Source of the DNA: Curtobacterium sp. ISL-83
Lineage (GTDB): Bacteria > Actinomycetota > Actinomycetes > Actinomycetales > Microbacteriaceae
Reading direction: 5' to 3'
NCBI RefSeq assembly: GCF_018613895.1
Contig: NZ_JAGGPH010000003.1
Coordinates: forward strand, 1 to 64,000
DNA length: 64,000 nt
Shown here: piece after piece, positions 8,981 to 18,445 of the stretch
How positions within the stretch are numbered: the stretch's first letter is position 1
Layout of the letters: each line of letters starts with the position of its first letter
The notes under the pieces: model-generated
What the model saw: only the letters and a program-made list of their open reading frames with translations
Databases searched by the model: none
Told to the model about the DNA's origin: nothing
Translations under genes and position numbers: made by a program

Positions 8981-9025
8981 CTGTCTCACACCGTCCCTTC
9001 GTCCGAGAATGGTCCAGCCGCGCTC

Positions 9026-10090
9026 ATGGATTCCCTGCCCCTGTGGTTGCTCGTCGTCGTCTTCGTCGCCGGTGCGGCGGTGATCTGGTTCGCCGGCATC
9101 CAGCTGTCGAAGACCACCGACGTGCTCGACGACCGCCTGCACCTCGGCAGCGCGCTCGGCGGCCTGATCGTGCTGGCCGTCGCGACGAACCTGCCCGAGA
9201 TCGCGATCACCGTGAGCGCCGCGGCATCGGGATCGATCGAGGTCGCGGCGGGGAACATCCTCGGTGGCATCGCGCTGCAGACGGTGGTCATCGTGATCCT
9301 CGACGCGTTCGGCAAGCGCGGGAAGGGCGTCAAGCCGATCACGTACCGCGCGGCGTCCCTGACCCTCGTGCTCGAAGCCGTCGTCGTGGTCGCGGTGCTC
9401 GCCGTCGTGATCGCCGGCAGCCAGCTGCCCGCCGGACTCGTCGTCGCCCGCCTGACCCCGGACGTGGTGCTCATCGCCGCGATCTGGCTCGTCGGCCTGT
9501 TCCTGGTCCAGCGCGCGAGCAAGGGCCTGCCGTGGCACGAGGACGGCAAGGCACCGGACACCACCACCCCGCACCTCGGTCACCGGACGCGCAAGCCCGA
9601 CCCCACGAAGACGATGAGCACGGCGAAGGCGGCGGTCGTCTTCGCGATCGCGGCGCTGGCCACCCTCGTCGCCGGTGTCGTCCTGGAGCTGGCCGGCGAC
9701 GCGGCCTCGTCGAAGATCGGCCTGTCCGGCGTGCTGTTCGGCGCGACCGTCCTGGCTCTGGCGACGAGTCTGCCGGAGATCTCCACGGGCCTCCAGGCCG
9801 TGAAGCAGGGCGACGACAACCTGGCGATCAGCGACATCTTCGGCGGGAACGCGTTCCTGCCGGTGCTGTTCCTGGTGGCCACGGTGATCTCGGGCAAGGC
9901 CGTGCTGCCGCAGGCGAACGCGAGCGACATCTTCCTCACCGCGCTCGCCGCGCTCCTGACCGTCGTCTACGCGGTCGGGCTCGTGTTCCGGCCGCGGAAG
10001 TACGTGCTCGGCATGGGTCTGGACTCGCTCATCGTCCTGCTGCTGTACATGGTCGGGGTCGGCGGCCTCATCGCCATCACGCTCGGCTGA
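9026..10090 (+). CDS. CaCA family sodium/calcium exchanger-like protein
   Basis: A 354-residue membrane antiporter of the cation/calcium exchanger superfamily. Two homologous halves each carry an alpha repeat: [17 protein letters not shown] near residues 53-70 and [14 protein letters not shown] near residue 250, each followed by a small GN/GG-containing segment (GNILGG, FGGNAF). A charged cytoplasmic loop around residues 165-195 separates the halves. The likely role is Ca2+ or other cation efflux driven by H+ or Na+. Divergent from marR, with the next SDR gene about 110 bp downstream on the same strand. Confidence 0.85.
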   Translation: MDSLPLWLLVVVFVAGAAVIWFAGIQLSKTTDVLDDRLHLGSALGGLIVLAVATNLPEIAITVSAAASGSIEVAAGNILGGIALQTVVIVILDAFGKRGKGVKPITYRAASLTLVLEAVVVVAVLAVVIAGSQLPAGLVVARLTPDVVLIAAIWLVGLFLVQRASKGLPWHEDGKAPDTTTPHLGHRTRKPDPTKTMSTAKAAVVFAIAALATLVAGVVLELAGDAASSKIGLSGVLFGATVLALATSLPEISTGLQAVKQGDDNLAISDIFGGNAFLPVLFLVATVISGKAVLPQANASDIFLTALAALLTVVYAVGLVFRPRKYVLGMGLDSLIVLLLYMVGVGGLIAITLG

Positions 10091-10201
10091 CCGGCGGTCG
10101 CGTGGCACGGGAGACCCGACCCACGACCGACGAAGCGGAACTCCCCGTCGCGGTGACGCACGGGTGCACCACTGGGAACGAACGACACAAGGAGGAACAG
10201 G

Positions 10202-10969
10202 ATGCTGTTGCAGGGAAAGACGATCGTCGTCACGGGTGGGAACAGCGGGATCGGTGAGCAGATCTGCCTCGCCGCGGCGGCGGAGGGGGCGAACATCGTC
10301 ATCGACTACGTCGCACACCCCGAGGCCACCGACGCACTCATCAAGAAGATCGAGGACGCCGGGGGCAAGGCGGTCGGGGTCGACGCCGACATCACCAAGG
10401 CGGCCGACCTGCAGACGATGGTCCAGACCGCCGTCGACACGTTCGGCCGGCTCGACGTCTTGGTGAACAACGCCGGGATGGAGGACCGCAAGTCCCTGCT
10501 CGAGGAGACCGAGGAGGGCTACGACCGGCTGATGGCCGTGAACATGAAGAGCGCGTTCTTCGCCACCCAGCACGCCGCGAAGCAGTTCATCGCGCAGGGC
10601 GACGGGGGACTGGTCCTGAACATCTCGAGCGTGCACGAGGACTGGCCCATGCCGGGCAACATCGCGTACTGCGTCTCGAAGGGCGGGATGCGGATGCTCG
10701 CCCGGACCGGCGGTGTCGAACTCGGTGCGCACGGCATCCGGATCGTGAACATCGCGCCGGGGGCCGTGGACACCCCGATCAACACGGCGACGACGACCGA
10801 CCCGGAGAAGCTCAAGCAGCTCGACGCGGCGATCCCGTTGGGACGACTGGCGAAGCCGGAGGAGATCGCCGACGTGGTCGTGTTCCTGGCCTCGGGCAAG
10901 GCGGGCTACATGACGGCGACCACGGTCACGATCGACGGTGGCATCACGCAGGGCAGCGTCGGGCTCTGA
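10202..10969 (+). CDS. SDR family oxidoreductase (glucose 1-dehydrogenase-like)
   Basis: A 255-residue classical short-chain dehydrogenase. Visible: nucleotide-binding TGGNSGIG near residue 11, NNAG near residue 90, catalytic Ser in NISSVH, and the YxxxK pair as YCVSK. It ends with the usual TVTIDGG region. The family most like it includes glucose 1-dehydrogenases and 3-oxoacyl reductases; substrate not resolved. AAGGAGG lies just before the ATG. Cytoplasmic NAD(P)-dependent enzyme. No clear functional link to its neighbours. Confidence 0.88.
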   Translation: MLLQGKTIVVTGGNSGIGEQICLAAAAEGANIVIDYVAHPEATDALIKKIEDAGGKAVGVDADITKAADLQTMVQTAVDTFGRLDVLVNNAGMEDRKSLLEETEEGYDRLMAVNMKSAFFATQHAAKQFIAQGDGGLVLNISSVHEDWPMPGNIAYCVSKGGMRMLARTGGVELGAHGIRIVNIAPGAVDTPINTATTTDPEKLKQLDAAIPLGRLAKPEEIADVVVFLASGKAGYMTATTVTIDGGITQGSVGL

Positions 10970-10975
10970 GGCGCG

Positions 10976-10997
10976 ACCTGCACCGAAGGATGCAGGT
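10976..10997. terminator. Short inverted repeat after the SDR gene
   Basis: ACCTGCA and TGCAGGT arms (7 bp) with an 8-nt loop, 7 bp past the SDR stop. There is no T-run, so it could equally be an operator for the ABC genes that follow, whose likely -10 (TAGCGT, about 11044) lies downstream. Confidence 0.35.
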
Positions 10998-11086
10998 CCG
11001 GGAGTTCCACCCTCCGGGTTTCGGGGCGGCGCGACCCGACTCCTAGCGTTGAGGACGTCCCGTTCCGCCCTCGCAAGGAGTCCTGC

Positions 11087-11857
11087 ATGCCGTCGATCCT
11101 CGCCCCCGTCCGTACCGGTACAGCGGTCCTGCTCGACCGTGTCAGCAAGACCTACCCGAACGGGCCGGAGACCACCACCGCCCTGGACGAGGTCACGCTC
11201 CAGGTCGACACCGGCAGCTTCACCGCCGTCATGGGACCGTCCGGTTCCGGCAAGTCGACGCTGCTGAACTGCGCCGCCGGCCTGGACGTCGTCTCCCGTG
11301 GACGGGTGGCGATCGGCGGGGTGGACATCGGTCCGATGTCGCCCGACGCGCTCACCCGCTTCCGCCGGGAGCACGTCGGCTTCGTCTTCCAGGGGTACAA
11401 CCTCGTCCCGCACCTCACGATCCGCGAGAACGTCCGGCTCCCGCTCACCCTCGCGGGCGTCGGGGTGGAGGACGACCGCCTCGATGCGCTCCTGGCGTCG
11501 GTCGGCATCGGCGGACTCCGCGACCGGTTGCCCGGGCAGATCTCCGGAGGCCAGGGACAACGGGCGGCGATCGCCCGGGCACTCGTCGCGTCGCCCGACG
11601 TCGTGTTCGCCGACGAACCCACCGGTGCCCTCGACACCGCGACCGCCGACCAGGTGCTCCGGTTGCTGCGCGCGACGGTGGACGAGCGGGGCCAGACACT
11701 CGTCCTCGTCACCCACGACCCACGGGCCGCGGCCCTCGCGGATCGCGTGGTGTTCGTCGACGGCGGCCGCATCCGTGACGAGCTCACCGCACCGACGGTC
11801 GAGTCCGTCACGGCGCGCGTCCTTGCCGCCGGTCGCACCAGCACGATCGGACGCTGA
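11087..11857 (+). CDS. ABC transporter ATP-binding protein (MacB/LolD type)
   Basis: A 256-residue nucleotide-binding subunit. Walker A GPSGSGKST near residue 51, signature region SGGQGQRAAIARA, Walker B VVFADEPTG and a switch His in VTHD. Sequence style is that of the MacB/LolD group that pairs with FtsX-type permeases; the next gene is exactly such a permease, 3 bp downstream. These systems usually move peptides, lipoproteins or antibiotics outward, or act as mechanotransducers, rather than import. Substrate not known. Confidence 0.9.
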   Translation: MPSILAPVRTGTAVLLDRVSKTYPNGPETTTALDEVTLQVDTGSFTAVMGPSGSGKSTLLNCAAGLDVVSRGRVAIGGVDIGPMSPDALTRFRREHVGFVFQGYNLVPHLTIRENVRLPLTLAGVGVEDDRLDALLASVGIGGLRDRLPGQISGGQGQRAAIARALVASPDVVFADEPTGALDTATADQVLRLLRATVDERGQTLVLVTHDPRAAALADRVVFVDGGRIRDELTAPTVESVTARVLAAGRTSTIGR

Positions 11858-11860
11858 GCC

Positions 11861-13708
11861 GTGCGCGCCGCAGTCCGCTCGTTGCTCGTCAACCGCTCGG
11901 CGCTCGTCGGGGCGAGCGTCGTCATCGCGCTCGCCGCGGCGCTCCTCGCGGTGACCGCCGCCTGGCTCGAGGCGGGTCTGCGTGACCCGCAGGCGTCCTC
12001 CTTGATCGCCGTCGGGGGGTCGTTCGCCGGGACGCTGGTGTCCATCACCGTGTTCATGGTCGCGACCACGTTCACCGCGGTGCTCCGGGAACGGCGTCGC
12101 GAGTTCGCGCTCCTCCGTGCCGTCGGCGCCACCGCGCGCCAGGTGCGGGTCATGGTCACGACCGAGGTGCTCGTGCTGGTGGCGGTGATCGCGCCCGCGG
12201 CGGCCGTCGCCGGGACGTTCGCCGCGCCGTTCGTCACGCCGCTGCTCCGGTCCAGTGGGATCGTGCCCGCCGGGGTCGGCCTGACGCCGTCCGTGATCCC
12301 GATCGTGTGCACCCTCGCCGTGCTGCTGCCGACCGGGCTGCTCGCCGCCCGGGCGGCCGCCCGCGCGTCGGCCCGGTCCAGCACCGCGGCCGCCGTCCGG
12401 GAGAGCGCCGTCGACGAGCCGGTGCTCTCCCGCGTCCGCACCGTCCTCGCGGTCACCACCGCGGCACTCGGCCTGATGGCGGCGGCCACGCCCTTCGCCG
12501 TACCCGGGGGCGTCGGCAGCGCCACCGGGGCATCGTCCGCGATCCTGCTCGTGGTCGCTGCGGCGCTCGCCGGCCCGCTGCTGGTGCAACGAGCCGCCCG
12601 TTCGGCGCTCGCCGCTCGGCACGGGGCCATCGGCATGCTCGCACTCACGAGCGCCCGGGGGTTCCCCCGTCGACTCAGTGCGGTGGTGATCCCCCTGGCG
12701 TTGCTCGTGGCGCTCGGGTCGGTGCAGACCGGCACCGCGGTCGCCGTCGAGCACGGCACGGAGCAGCAACTCCGGTCCGGCGTGCGCGCGGACCTCGTCG
12801 TGACGTCGGCGTCGGGCGTGACGCACGAACAGGTGTCGGCGGTCGAGGCCCTCCCGGGCGTCACCGCGACGACCTCCACCGGGAGCACGCAGGTGTCCGT
12901 CCGCACGGACTCCGACGACCAGGACCTCCCGGCGCTCGACGCGTTGTCGTGGGAGTCGGTGTCGATCCGGACGCTCTCGGCCGTCCACCCCCTGGTCGAC
13001 CCTGCGGTCGTGGCGGGCTCGCTGCGCGGGCTCCACGCTCCCCGGACCATCGCCGTGAGCAGCGACACCGTGGCGCTCGCAGGCAAGGGAGTCGGGGACT
13101 CCGTCGAGGTCCGCCGTGACGGCGGGGCGATCGAGGCCGAGCGGATCGTGGCGGTGTTCGACCGGGGTCTGGGGTTCGGCGACTACCTCACGCAGGCGCG
13201 CCCGACCGAGCGGACCGACGCGCTGTTCGTCGAGGCGACGGGTTCCGACCGGGCGAGGATCCGGGCGGCAGTGGAGTCGATGGGGCTCCGTGCCACCGAC
13301 CCCGACGGCTTCGTCAGGCGGTCGGTCGAGGCGGGGGACGGGGAGCGGCAGCTCTCGTGGGTGCTCCTCGCCGCCCTGCTCGTCCTCGTCGGGGCCGTGG
13401 CGGCGAACACCCTCGTGACGTCCGTCCGCGGTCGACGGGACGAGTTCGCCCTGCTGCGCCGCACCGGTGCCACTCGTGGGCAACTGATGCGGGCGGCGCT
13501 GGTCGAGACCGGGTTCATCGCCGTCGTGTCGATCGTGATCGGGACCGTCGCCGTCCTGCCCGCGCTGGCCGGCATCAGTCAGGGACTGGTCGGCGTGCCC
13601 TGGGCCGGGTTCGACCTCGCTGCGTGGTCCGGCTGCGCTGCGGCCGTCGTCGCCATCGCCGCCGTCGCCGTCCTGCCGACGGCGTGGCGGACAGCGCGGT
13701 CCCGGTGA
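11861..13708 (+). CDS. FtsX-like ABC transporter permease
   Basis: A 615-residue permease with two FtsX-type membrane domains. An N-terminal membrane segment is followed by a domain around residues 45-165 (RRREFALLRAVGATARQVR); another hydrophobic block around 195-300 precedes an extracytoplasmic region, and a C-terminal domain follows (RRDEFALLRRTGATRGQLM). GTG start 3 bp after the ATPase stop, so the pair is translationally linked. Single-gene duplicated permeases of this kind form exporters or cell-surface response systems in Gram-positives. No cognate two-component system is adjacent. Confidence 0.88.
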   Translation: MRAAVRSLLVNRSALVGASVVIALAAALLAVTAAWLEAGLRDPQASSLIAVGGSFAGTLVSITVFMVATTFTAVLRERRREFALLRAVGATARQVRVMVTTEVLVLVAVIAPAAAVAGTFAAPFVTPLLRSSGIVPAGVGLTPSVIPIVCTLAVLLPTGLLAARAAARASARSSTAAAVRESAVDEPVLSRVRTVLAVTTAALGLMAAATPFAVPGGVGSATGASSAILLVVAAALAGPLLVQRAARSALAARHGAIGMLALTSARGFPRRLSAVVIPLALLVALGSVQTGTAVAVEHGTEQQLRSGVRADLVVTSASGVTHEQVSAVEALPGVTATTSTGSTQVSVRTDSDDQDLPALDALSWESVSIRTLSAVHPLVDPAVVAGSLRGLHAPRTIAVSSDTVALAGKGVGDSVEVRRDGGAIEAERIVAVFDRGLGFGDYLTQARPTERTDALFVEATGSDRARIRAAVESMGLRATDPDGFVRRSVEAGDGERQLSWVLLAALLVLVGAVAANTLVTSVRGRRDEFALLRRTGATRGQLMRAALVETGFIAVVSIVIGTVAVLPALAGISQGLVGVPWAGFDLAAWSGCAAAVVAIAAVAVLPTAWRTARSR

Positions 13709-13799
13709 GCAGGCGGTTCCCGCCGGGGCAGCGTGGCGGGCGACCGGCGCGGTGAGCGGGCGGGTGCGTTGTCACTCGGCGTGATCTCGGCGATCGTCT

Positions 13800-14984
13800 A
13801 TGGTGACGGACGTGAACGATCGACGGCGAAGTCCCGGGAGCCAGGCTTCACTACGTGAAGCCAACCGCAACCGAGTCGTCTCCGCCGTGAAGCGCTTGGG
13901 CGGCATGACCCAGGTCGAGCTCGCGGGCGCGACCGGCCTCTCGCCCGCGACCGTGTCGAACATCGTCAAGGAACTCGTCGCGAGCGGGACGCTGCACTCC
14001 GCGCCGAGCACGTACAGCGGCCGCCGGGCGCTCAAGGTGACCCTGCCGCACGGACTCGGGATGGTCGTCGGGGTGCACGTCTCGCCGCGGCACCTCCGGG
14101 TGGCGGTCTCGGACCTCAACATGACCGTCCTCGCCGAGCGGCACATGCCCCTCGCGCGAGACCACCGCGCCGACAGCGAGCTCGACAAGATCGCCGTGCT
14201 CATCACCGACATGCTCGAGACGGTCGACTCCGACCTCAGCGAGGTGATGAGCATCGGGTTCGCGATCGCCGCCCCGATGGACGCCACGACGGGGATGACC
14301 GCGCGCGCCGGGATCATGCGGGGCTGGGACGGGCTGCGGATCGGCGCGTCCCTGCAGGAGCGGGTGCAGCGGCCGGTCCACGTGGACAACTCGGCCAACC
14401 TGTCGGCGGTCGCCGAGCTCCGCAGCGGAGCCGCGCGGGGCTGTCGGAACGCGGTCATCCTGGACATCGGCGACGGGATCGGTGCCGGCCTCGTGCTCGA
14501 GGGCCGGCTCTTCCGGGGGTCGCACGGCATCGCCGGTGAGTTCGGCCACGCGGCGGTGATGCAGGACGGCCCGCGGTGTCGCTGCGGGAGCCGGGGGTGC
14601 CTGGAGGCGGTGGCGGGGGCGCCCGCGGTCCTGGCCCGGATCCGCGACGAGGTGGGCTCGATGAAGCTCGGTGACCTGATCCTCCGCGGGATGTCCGGGG
14701 ACAACACGTGCATCCGGGCGATCGCCGACGCCGGCCACGTGATCGGGACCGCCGCTGGCGGGCTGTGCAACGTCCTCGACCCGGACCGGGTAGTCGTCAC
14801 GGGGGAGTTCGCCCGCGCGGGCGAGCTGCTCCTCGGCCCGATGCGACGTGCGATCGAGGCCGGGTTGATCGTCGACGTCGCCGGTGAACCGGACATCGTG
14901 CAGGGCCAACTCGGACAGGACGCCGCGGTGTCCGGGGCGCTCGCCCTGGCGATCGAATCGGTGGAGATCCCTGCCACGGCATGA
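13800..14984 (+). CDS. ROK family transcriptional regulator, probable xylose regulator
   Basis: A 394-residue ROK regulator: winged helix-turn-helix about residues 20-80 (MTQVELAGATGLSPATVSNI), then the ROK sugar-binding fold with CRCGSRGCLE, the zinc motif. It probably senses a sugar or sugar phosphate and represses the ABC operon that starts 112 bp downstream; the binding protein there is of xylose type, so XylR is a fair guess. The start is uncertain: ATG 13800, GTG 13803 and GTG 13812 are all possible with no strong ribosome binding site, and a leaderless message is plausible. Confidence 0.85.
   Translation: MVTDVNDRRRSPGSQASLREANRNRVVSAVKRLGGMTQVELAGATGLSPATVSNIVKELVASGTLHSAPSTYSGRRALKVTLPHGLGMVVGVHVSPRHLRVAVSDLNMTVLAERHMPLARDHRADSELDKIAVLITDMLETVDSDLSEVMSIGFAIAAPMDATTGMTARAGIMRGWDGLRIGASLQERVQRPVHVDNSANLSAVAELRSGAARGCRNAVILDIGDGIGAGLVLEGRLFRGSHGIAGEFGHAAVMQDGPRCRCGSRGCLEAVAGAPAVLARIRDEVGSMKLGDLILRGMSGDNTCIRAIADAGHVIGTAAGGLCNVLDPDRVVVTGEFARAGELLLGPMRRAIEAGLIVDVAGEPDIVQGQLGQDAAVSGALALAIESVEIPATA
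13844..13862. promoter_or_regulatory. Candidate ROK operator inside the ROK gene
   Basis: Perfect inverted repeat GGCTTCAC-TAC-GTGAAGCC within the first 21 codons of the ROK gene. A related 19-mer (15 of 19 positions match) lies in front of the xylose-type binding protein gene at 15010-15028. This suggests autoregulation by intragenic binding. Confidence 0.5.
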
Positions 14985-15009
14985 CGTTGTGCGCCCTCGT
15001 GACTTCCTT

Positions 15010-15028
15010 GCCTTCACTTCTTGACGCC
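15010..15028. promoter_or_regulatory. Candidate ROK operator upstream of the ABC operon
   Basis: Imperfect inverted repeat starting GCCTTCACTTC and ending TTGACGCC, matching the intragenic site at 13844 in 15 of 19 positions. It lies about 70 bp before the binding protein start. Confidence 0.5.
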
Positions 15029-15096
15029 AGCGAACTTCGATGGGATGCTCACTTCCACCGCCGACGATGGCGGGACCACCTGTTGGAGGACTCTCA

Positions 15097-16218
15097 ATGA
15101 AGACAGCCACCAAGAGAGCGATCGTCGGCGCTGCCGCATTGATCCTCTCCGTCGCCACGCTCACGGGCTGCTCGAACGGCGCGGGCGCCGGAACGGGCGG
15201 CGCGGCCGGCGGAACCGGCGGGGACGCCAAGTCCGCGAAGATCGGTCTGCTCCTGCCCGACTCCGTCACCGCCCGCTACGCGAGCGCCGACCGTCCACTC
15301 TTCACGGCGGAGGTGAAGAACAAGTGCAGCGGGTGTTCCGTCGTGTACGCGAACGCCGACGGCGACGCCTCCAAGCAGCTCCAGCAGGCGCAGTCGATGC
15401 TCACGCAGGGCGTCAAGGTGCTCGTGCTCGACCCGTTCGACGGCGAAGCCGCGGCATCGATCGTGCAGCAGGCGAAGGCGAAGAACGTGCCGGTCATCTC
15501 CTACGACCGACTCATCGACAGCGCGGACCTGAGCTACTACATCTCGTTCGACAACGAGAAGGTCGGCGAGCTGCAGGGCACGGCACTCGTGGACGCACTC
15601 AAGAAGAAGAACGCCCCCGCAGGTGCCGGCATCATCATGGTGAACGGCTCCCCGACGGACAACAACGCCTCGCAGTTCAAGGCCGGCGCCCACAAGGTGA
15701 TCGACGCCAGCGGCTACAAGGTGCTGGCCGAGTACGACACCCCCGGATGGGACCCCGCGAAGGCGCAGGACTGGGCATCCGGTCAGGTCAGCAAGCTCGG
15801 AGCGGACAAGATCACGGGCGTCTACGCAGCGAACGACGACACCGGCGGCGGCGTGATCGCCGCGCTGAAGTCGGCCGGCGTCAAGAAGCTGCCGCCCGTC
15901 ACCGGACAGGACGCATCCCTGGCCGGCGTGCAACGGATCCTCTCCGGCGAGCAGTACATGACCGTCTACAAGGCGTTCAAGCCGGAGGCGTCGCAGGCGG
16001 CCGACCTCGCGGTCGACTTCGCGAACGGCAAGAAGCCGAGCTCCAGCACCACCGTGAAGACCAAGGGTGGAGCGAGTGTCCCGGCGACGCTCCTGCAGCC
16101 GGTCGCCGTCACCGCGGACAACGTGGAGAGCACCGTCGTCAAGGACGGCCTCTACAAGGTGACGGACATCTGCACCTCGCAGTACGCCGCGGCCTGCACC
16201 GCCGCCGGCATCAAGTGA
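15097..16218 (+). CDS. xylF: Xylose-type ABC transporter substrate-binding lipoprotein
   Basis: A 373-residue sugar-binding protein. The signal peptide ends in a lipobox (LTGC, Cys about residue 25), so it should be anchored to the outer face of the membrane. The mature part is a periplasmic-binding fold of the ribose/xylose group; VISYDRLIDSADLSYYISFD and DNEKVGELQG are characteristic of D-xylose binding proteins. ATG chosen because TTGGAGG precedes it and the lipoprotein signal starts there; an upstream frame adds 19 unlikely residues. First gene of the importer, followed by ATPase and permease. Confidence 0.88.
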   Translation: MKTATKRAIVGAAALILSVATLTGCSNGAGAGTGGAAGGTGGDAKSAKIGLLLPDSVTARYASADRPLFTAEVKNKCSGCSVVYANADGDASKQLQQAQSMLTQGVKVLVLDPFDGEAAASIVQQAKAKNVPVISYDRLIDSADLSYYISFDNEKVGELQGTALVDALKKKNAPAGAGIIMVNGSPTDNNASQFKAGAHKVIDASGYKVLAEYDTPGWDPAKAQDWASGQVSKLGADKITGVYAANDDTGGGVIAALKSAGVKKLPPVTGQDASLAGVQRILSGEQYMTVYKAFKPEASQAADLAVDFANGKKPSSSTTVKTKGGASVPATLLQPVAVTADNVESTVVKDGLYKVTDICTSQYAAACTAAGIK

Positions 16219-16224
16219 CCCCCA

Positions 16225-16253
16225 GGCGGCCGCCCGTGACCCGGGCGGCCGCC
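16225..16253 (+). terminator. Intercistronic hairpin between binding protein and ATPase genes
   Basis: A 12-bp perfect GC stem (GGCGGCCGCCCG with its complement) around a 5-nt loop, directly after the binding protein stop and 20 bp before the ATPase start. It has no T-run; the likely role is mRNA stabilisation or partial termination, giving more binding protein than transporter. Confidence 0.6.
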
Positions 16254-16273
16254 GTCGACCCGAGGACGACTCC

Positions 16274-17083
16274 GTGACATCCACCACCCCTGACATCCCC
16301 GGTTCGGTCGAACCGGTGATGTCCCTCCGCGGCATCAGCAAGCGCTTCGGTGCCGTCCAGGCCCTGAGCGGCATCGACCTCGACGTCCACCCCGGTGAGG
16401 TGGTGGCGATCGTCGGCGACAACGGCGCTGGCAAGTCCACGTTCGTGAAGATCCTCGCCGGCGTCTACACGCCCGACGAGGGCACGATCACCTTCAACGG
16501 CGAGGACGTCACCATCGCGAACCCGACGGCCGCGCAGGCGCTGGGCATCGCGACGGTGTTCCAGGACCTGGCGCTCGCCGACAACCTCGACGTGGTCTCG
16601 AACCTGTTCCTCGGGCGCGAGATCAGCCACGGCGTCCTCGACGAGGAGGAGATGGAGCGCCGCTCGTGGGAGCTCCTCCAGCAGCTCGCCGCGCGCATCC
16701 CGTCGGTCCGCATCCCGATCGCCTCCCTGTCGGGTGGTCAGCGCCAGACGGTCGCCATCGCGCGGTCCCTCATCGGTGACCCCCGTGTCGTGATCCTGGA
16801 CGAACCGACCGCCGCGCTCGGCGTGGCACAGACCGCCGAGGTCCTCAACCTCGTCGAGCGCCTCCGTGAACGCGGGCACGGCGTCATCCTCATCAGCCAC
16901 AACCTGGCGGACGTGCAGGCGGTCGCGGATCGCGTCGCCGTCCTGCGCCTCGGCCGCAACAACGGGACGTTCCGGATCGAGGACGTCTCCTACGAACAGA
17001 TCATCGCCGCGATCACCGGAGCCACCGACAACGCGGTCACCCGTCGCGCGGCCAGCCGAACGAACCAGGAAGCGTCAGCATGA
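16274..17083 (+). CDS. xylG: Sugar ABC transporter ATP-binding protein, single domain
   Basis: A 269-residue ATPase with Walker A GDNGAGKST, signature LSGGQRQ, Walker B VVILDEPTAALG and switch His in ISHN. Classical XylG/RbsA-type subunits carry two fused ATPase domains (about 500 residues); this one has a single domain, as in the FrcA-like branch, so it would act as a homodimer. GTG start after the hairpin spacer. Its stop overlaps the permease start (ATGA). Role: energising uptake of a pentose, probably xylose. Confidence 0.87.
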   Translation: MTSTTPDIPGSVEPVMSLRGISKRFGAVQALSGIDLDVHPGEVVAIVGDNGAGKSTFVKILAGVYTPDEGTITFNGEDVTIANPTAAQALGIATVFQDLALADNLDVVSNLFLGREISHGVLDEEEMERRSWELLQQLAARIPSVRIPIASLSGGQRQTVAIARSLIGDPRVVILDEPTAALGVAQTAEVLNLVERLRERGHGVILISHNLADVQAVADRVAVLRLGRNNGTFRIEDVSYEQIIAAITGATDNAVTRRAASRTNQEASA

Positions 17084-18348
17084 GCAACCAGAACGAGACC
17101 CTCACTGCCGCATCCCCGACGCCGTCCGCGGCCGACCTGCAGGACGAGCGTCTGCTGCGCGACCAGGGTCTCGGCGGCGCCGCGCGGGCCTTCGTGCGCC
17201 GCGTGCGGGGCGGCGACATCGGGTCCCTGCCCGTCGTGGTCGGGCTGGTCGTGATCTGGGCGATCTTCCAGATCCTGTCCCCGGACTTCCTGTCCCCGAG
17301 CAACCTCGTCAACCTCGCGCTCCAGTGCGCGGCGGTCGGCACGATCGCGATCGGCATCGTGCTCGTCCTGCTGCTCGGTGAGATCGACCTGTCGGTCGGG
17401 AGCATCAGCGGGCTCGCCGCGGCGATCCTCGGACAGGGGCTGACGACCCTGCACTGGCCGCTGTGGCTGGTGCTGGTCGTCTCGCTCGCGGTCGGGGCGG
17501 CGGCCGGGCTGCTCTACGGGCTCCTGTTCACGCGGTTCGGCGTGCCGAGCTTCGTCATCACCCTGGCCGGTCTGCTCGGGTTCCTCGGCCTCCAGCTGCT
17601 GATCCTCGGGCCGAACGGGTCGATCAACCTGCCGTTCAACTCCCCGATCGTGCAGTTCGCGTCGAACTCGTACCTGCCGCCGTGGCTCGCGTACGTGCTC
17701 GCCGCGGTCGCCGCCGGGGGGCTCCTGTTCTCGGACCTCCGGCGCGCTCGTCGCCGGGCCCGCGCCGGCCTCTCGACCGGGTCGATGTCGGTGACGATCG
17801 TCAAGAGCGTCGCGCTGCTCATCGGGCTCGTGATCGTCGCGTGGTACCTGTCCCGCGACTTCGGGACGGGGACGTCGTTCGTCTTCTTCGTCGTCCTGGT
17901 CGTGCTCATGAACTTCCTCCTCACGCGCACCCGGTGGGGCCGGTCCGTGTACGCGGTCGGCGGCAACGTCGAGGCGGCACGGCGATCGGGCATCCGGGTC
18001 AACCGTGTCTACATCTCCGTGTTCATGCTCACGTCGCTGTTCGCCACGGTCGGTGGACTCCTCGCCGCGGCCCGGTTGAACTCGGCGAGCCTGTCGTCGG
18101 GTGCCGGGGACACCAACCTGAACGCCATCGCGGCGGCGGTCATCGGCGGGACGAGCCTGTTCGGCGGGCGGGGCAGCGCGTGGTCGGCGCTCCTCGGGAT
18201 CATCGTGATCCAGTCGATCTCGAACGGTCTGACGCTGCTGAGCCTCGACTCGTCGATCCGCTACATGATCACGGGCGCCGTCCTGCTGCTCGCCGTGATC
18301 ATCGACTCGCTGTCCCGTCGGAGCCGCGCGACGCACGGCGCGGCGTAG
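17080..18348 (+). CDS. xylH: Sugar ABC transporter permease
   Basis: A 422-residue permease of the ribose/xylose (XylH) group with a cytoplasmic N-terminal stretch of about 45 residues and roughly ten membrane segments. The family motif region GEIDLSVGSISGL is near residue 105, and NLNAIAAAVIGGTSLFGGRG is near residue 345. Start overlaps the ATPase stop by ATGA, so the three subunits are co-translated. Last gene of the operon; a strong hairpin follows. Confidence 0.88.
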   Translation: MSNQNETLTAASPTPSAADLQDERLLRDQGLGGAARAFVRRVRGGDIGSLPVVVGLVVIWAIFQILSPDFLSPSNLVNLALQCAAVGTIAIGIVLVLLLGEIDLSVGSISGLAAAILGQGLTTLHWPLWLVLVVSLAVGAAAGLLYGLLFTRFGVPSFVITLAGLLGFLGLQLLILGPNGSINLPFNSPIVQFASNSYLPPWLAYVLAAVAAGGLLFSDLRRARRRARAGLSTGSMSVTIVKSVALLIGLVIVAWYLSRDFGTGTSFVFFVVLVVLMNFLLTRTRWGRSVYAVGGNVEAARRSGIRVNRVYISVFMLTSLFATVGGLLAAARLNSASLSSGAGDTNLNAIAAAVIGGTSLFGGRGSAWSALLGIIVIQSISNGLTLLSLDSSIRYMITGAVLLLAVIIDSLSRRSRATHGAA

Positions 18349-18361
18349 TCCCCGGCGGATC

Positions 18362-18398
18362 CACTGCCCGGCCGGTCGCGTCGACCGGCCGGGCAGTG
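18362..18398. terminator. Strong bidirectional terminator
   Basis: A perfect 17-bp GC-rich stem (starting CACTGCCCGGCCGGTCG) around a 3-nt loop, lying between the convergent permease and cytidylyltransferase genes. No poly-T tail, as is common for actinobacterial hairpin terminators. Confidence 0.85.
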
Positions 18399-18445
18399 CC
18401 GTTCCACCACCCAGTGCTGGGACACCGCCGGCGCCGGTCAGCCCC

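Noticed and set aside
8429..13483. A minus-strand open frame of about 1680 codons
   Set aside because: Only its last 153 codons (MarR) are coding. The rest is antisense to the exchanger, SDR and ABC genes, with Arg/Asp/Gly/His-rich text typical of the reverse frame of high-GC genes.
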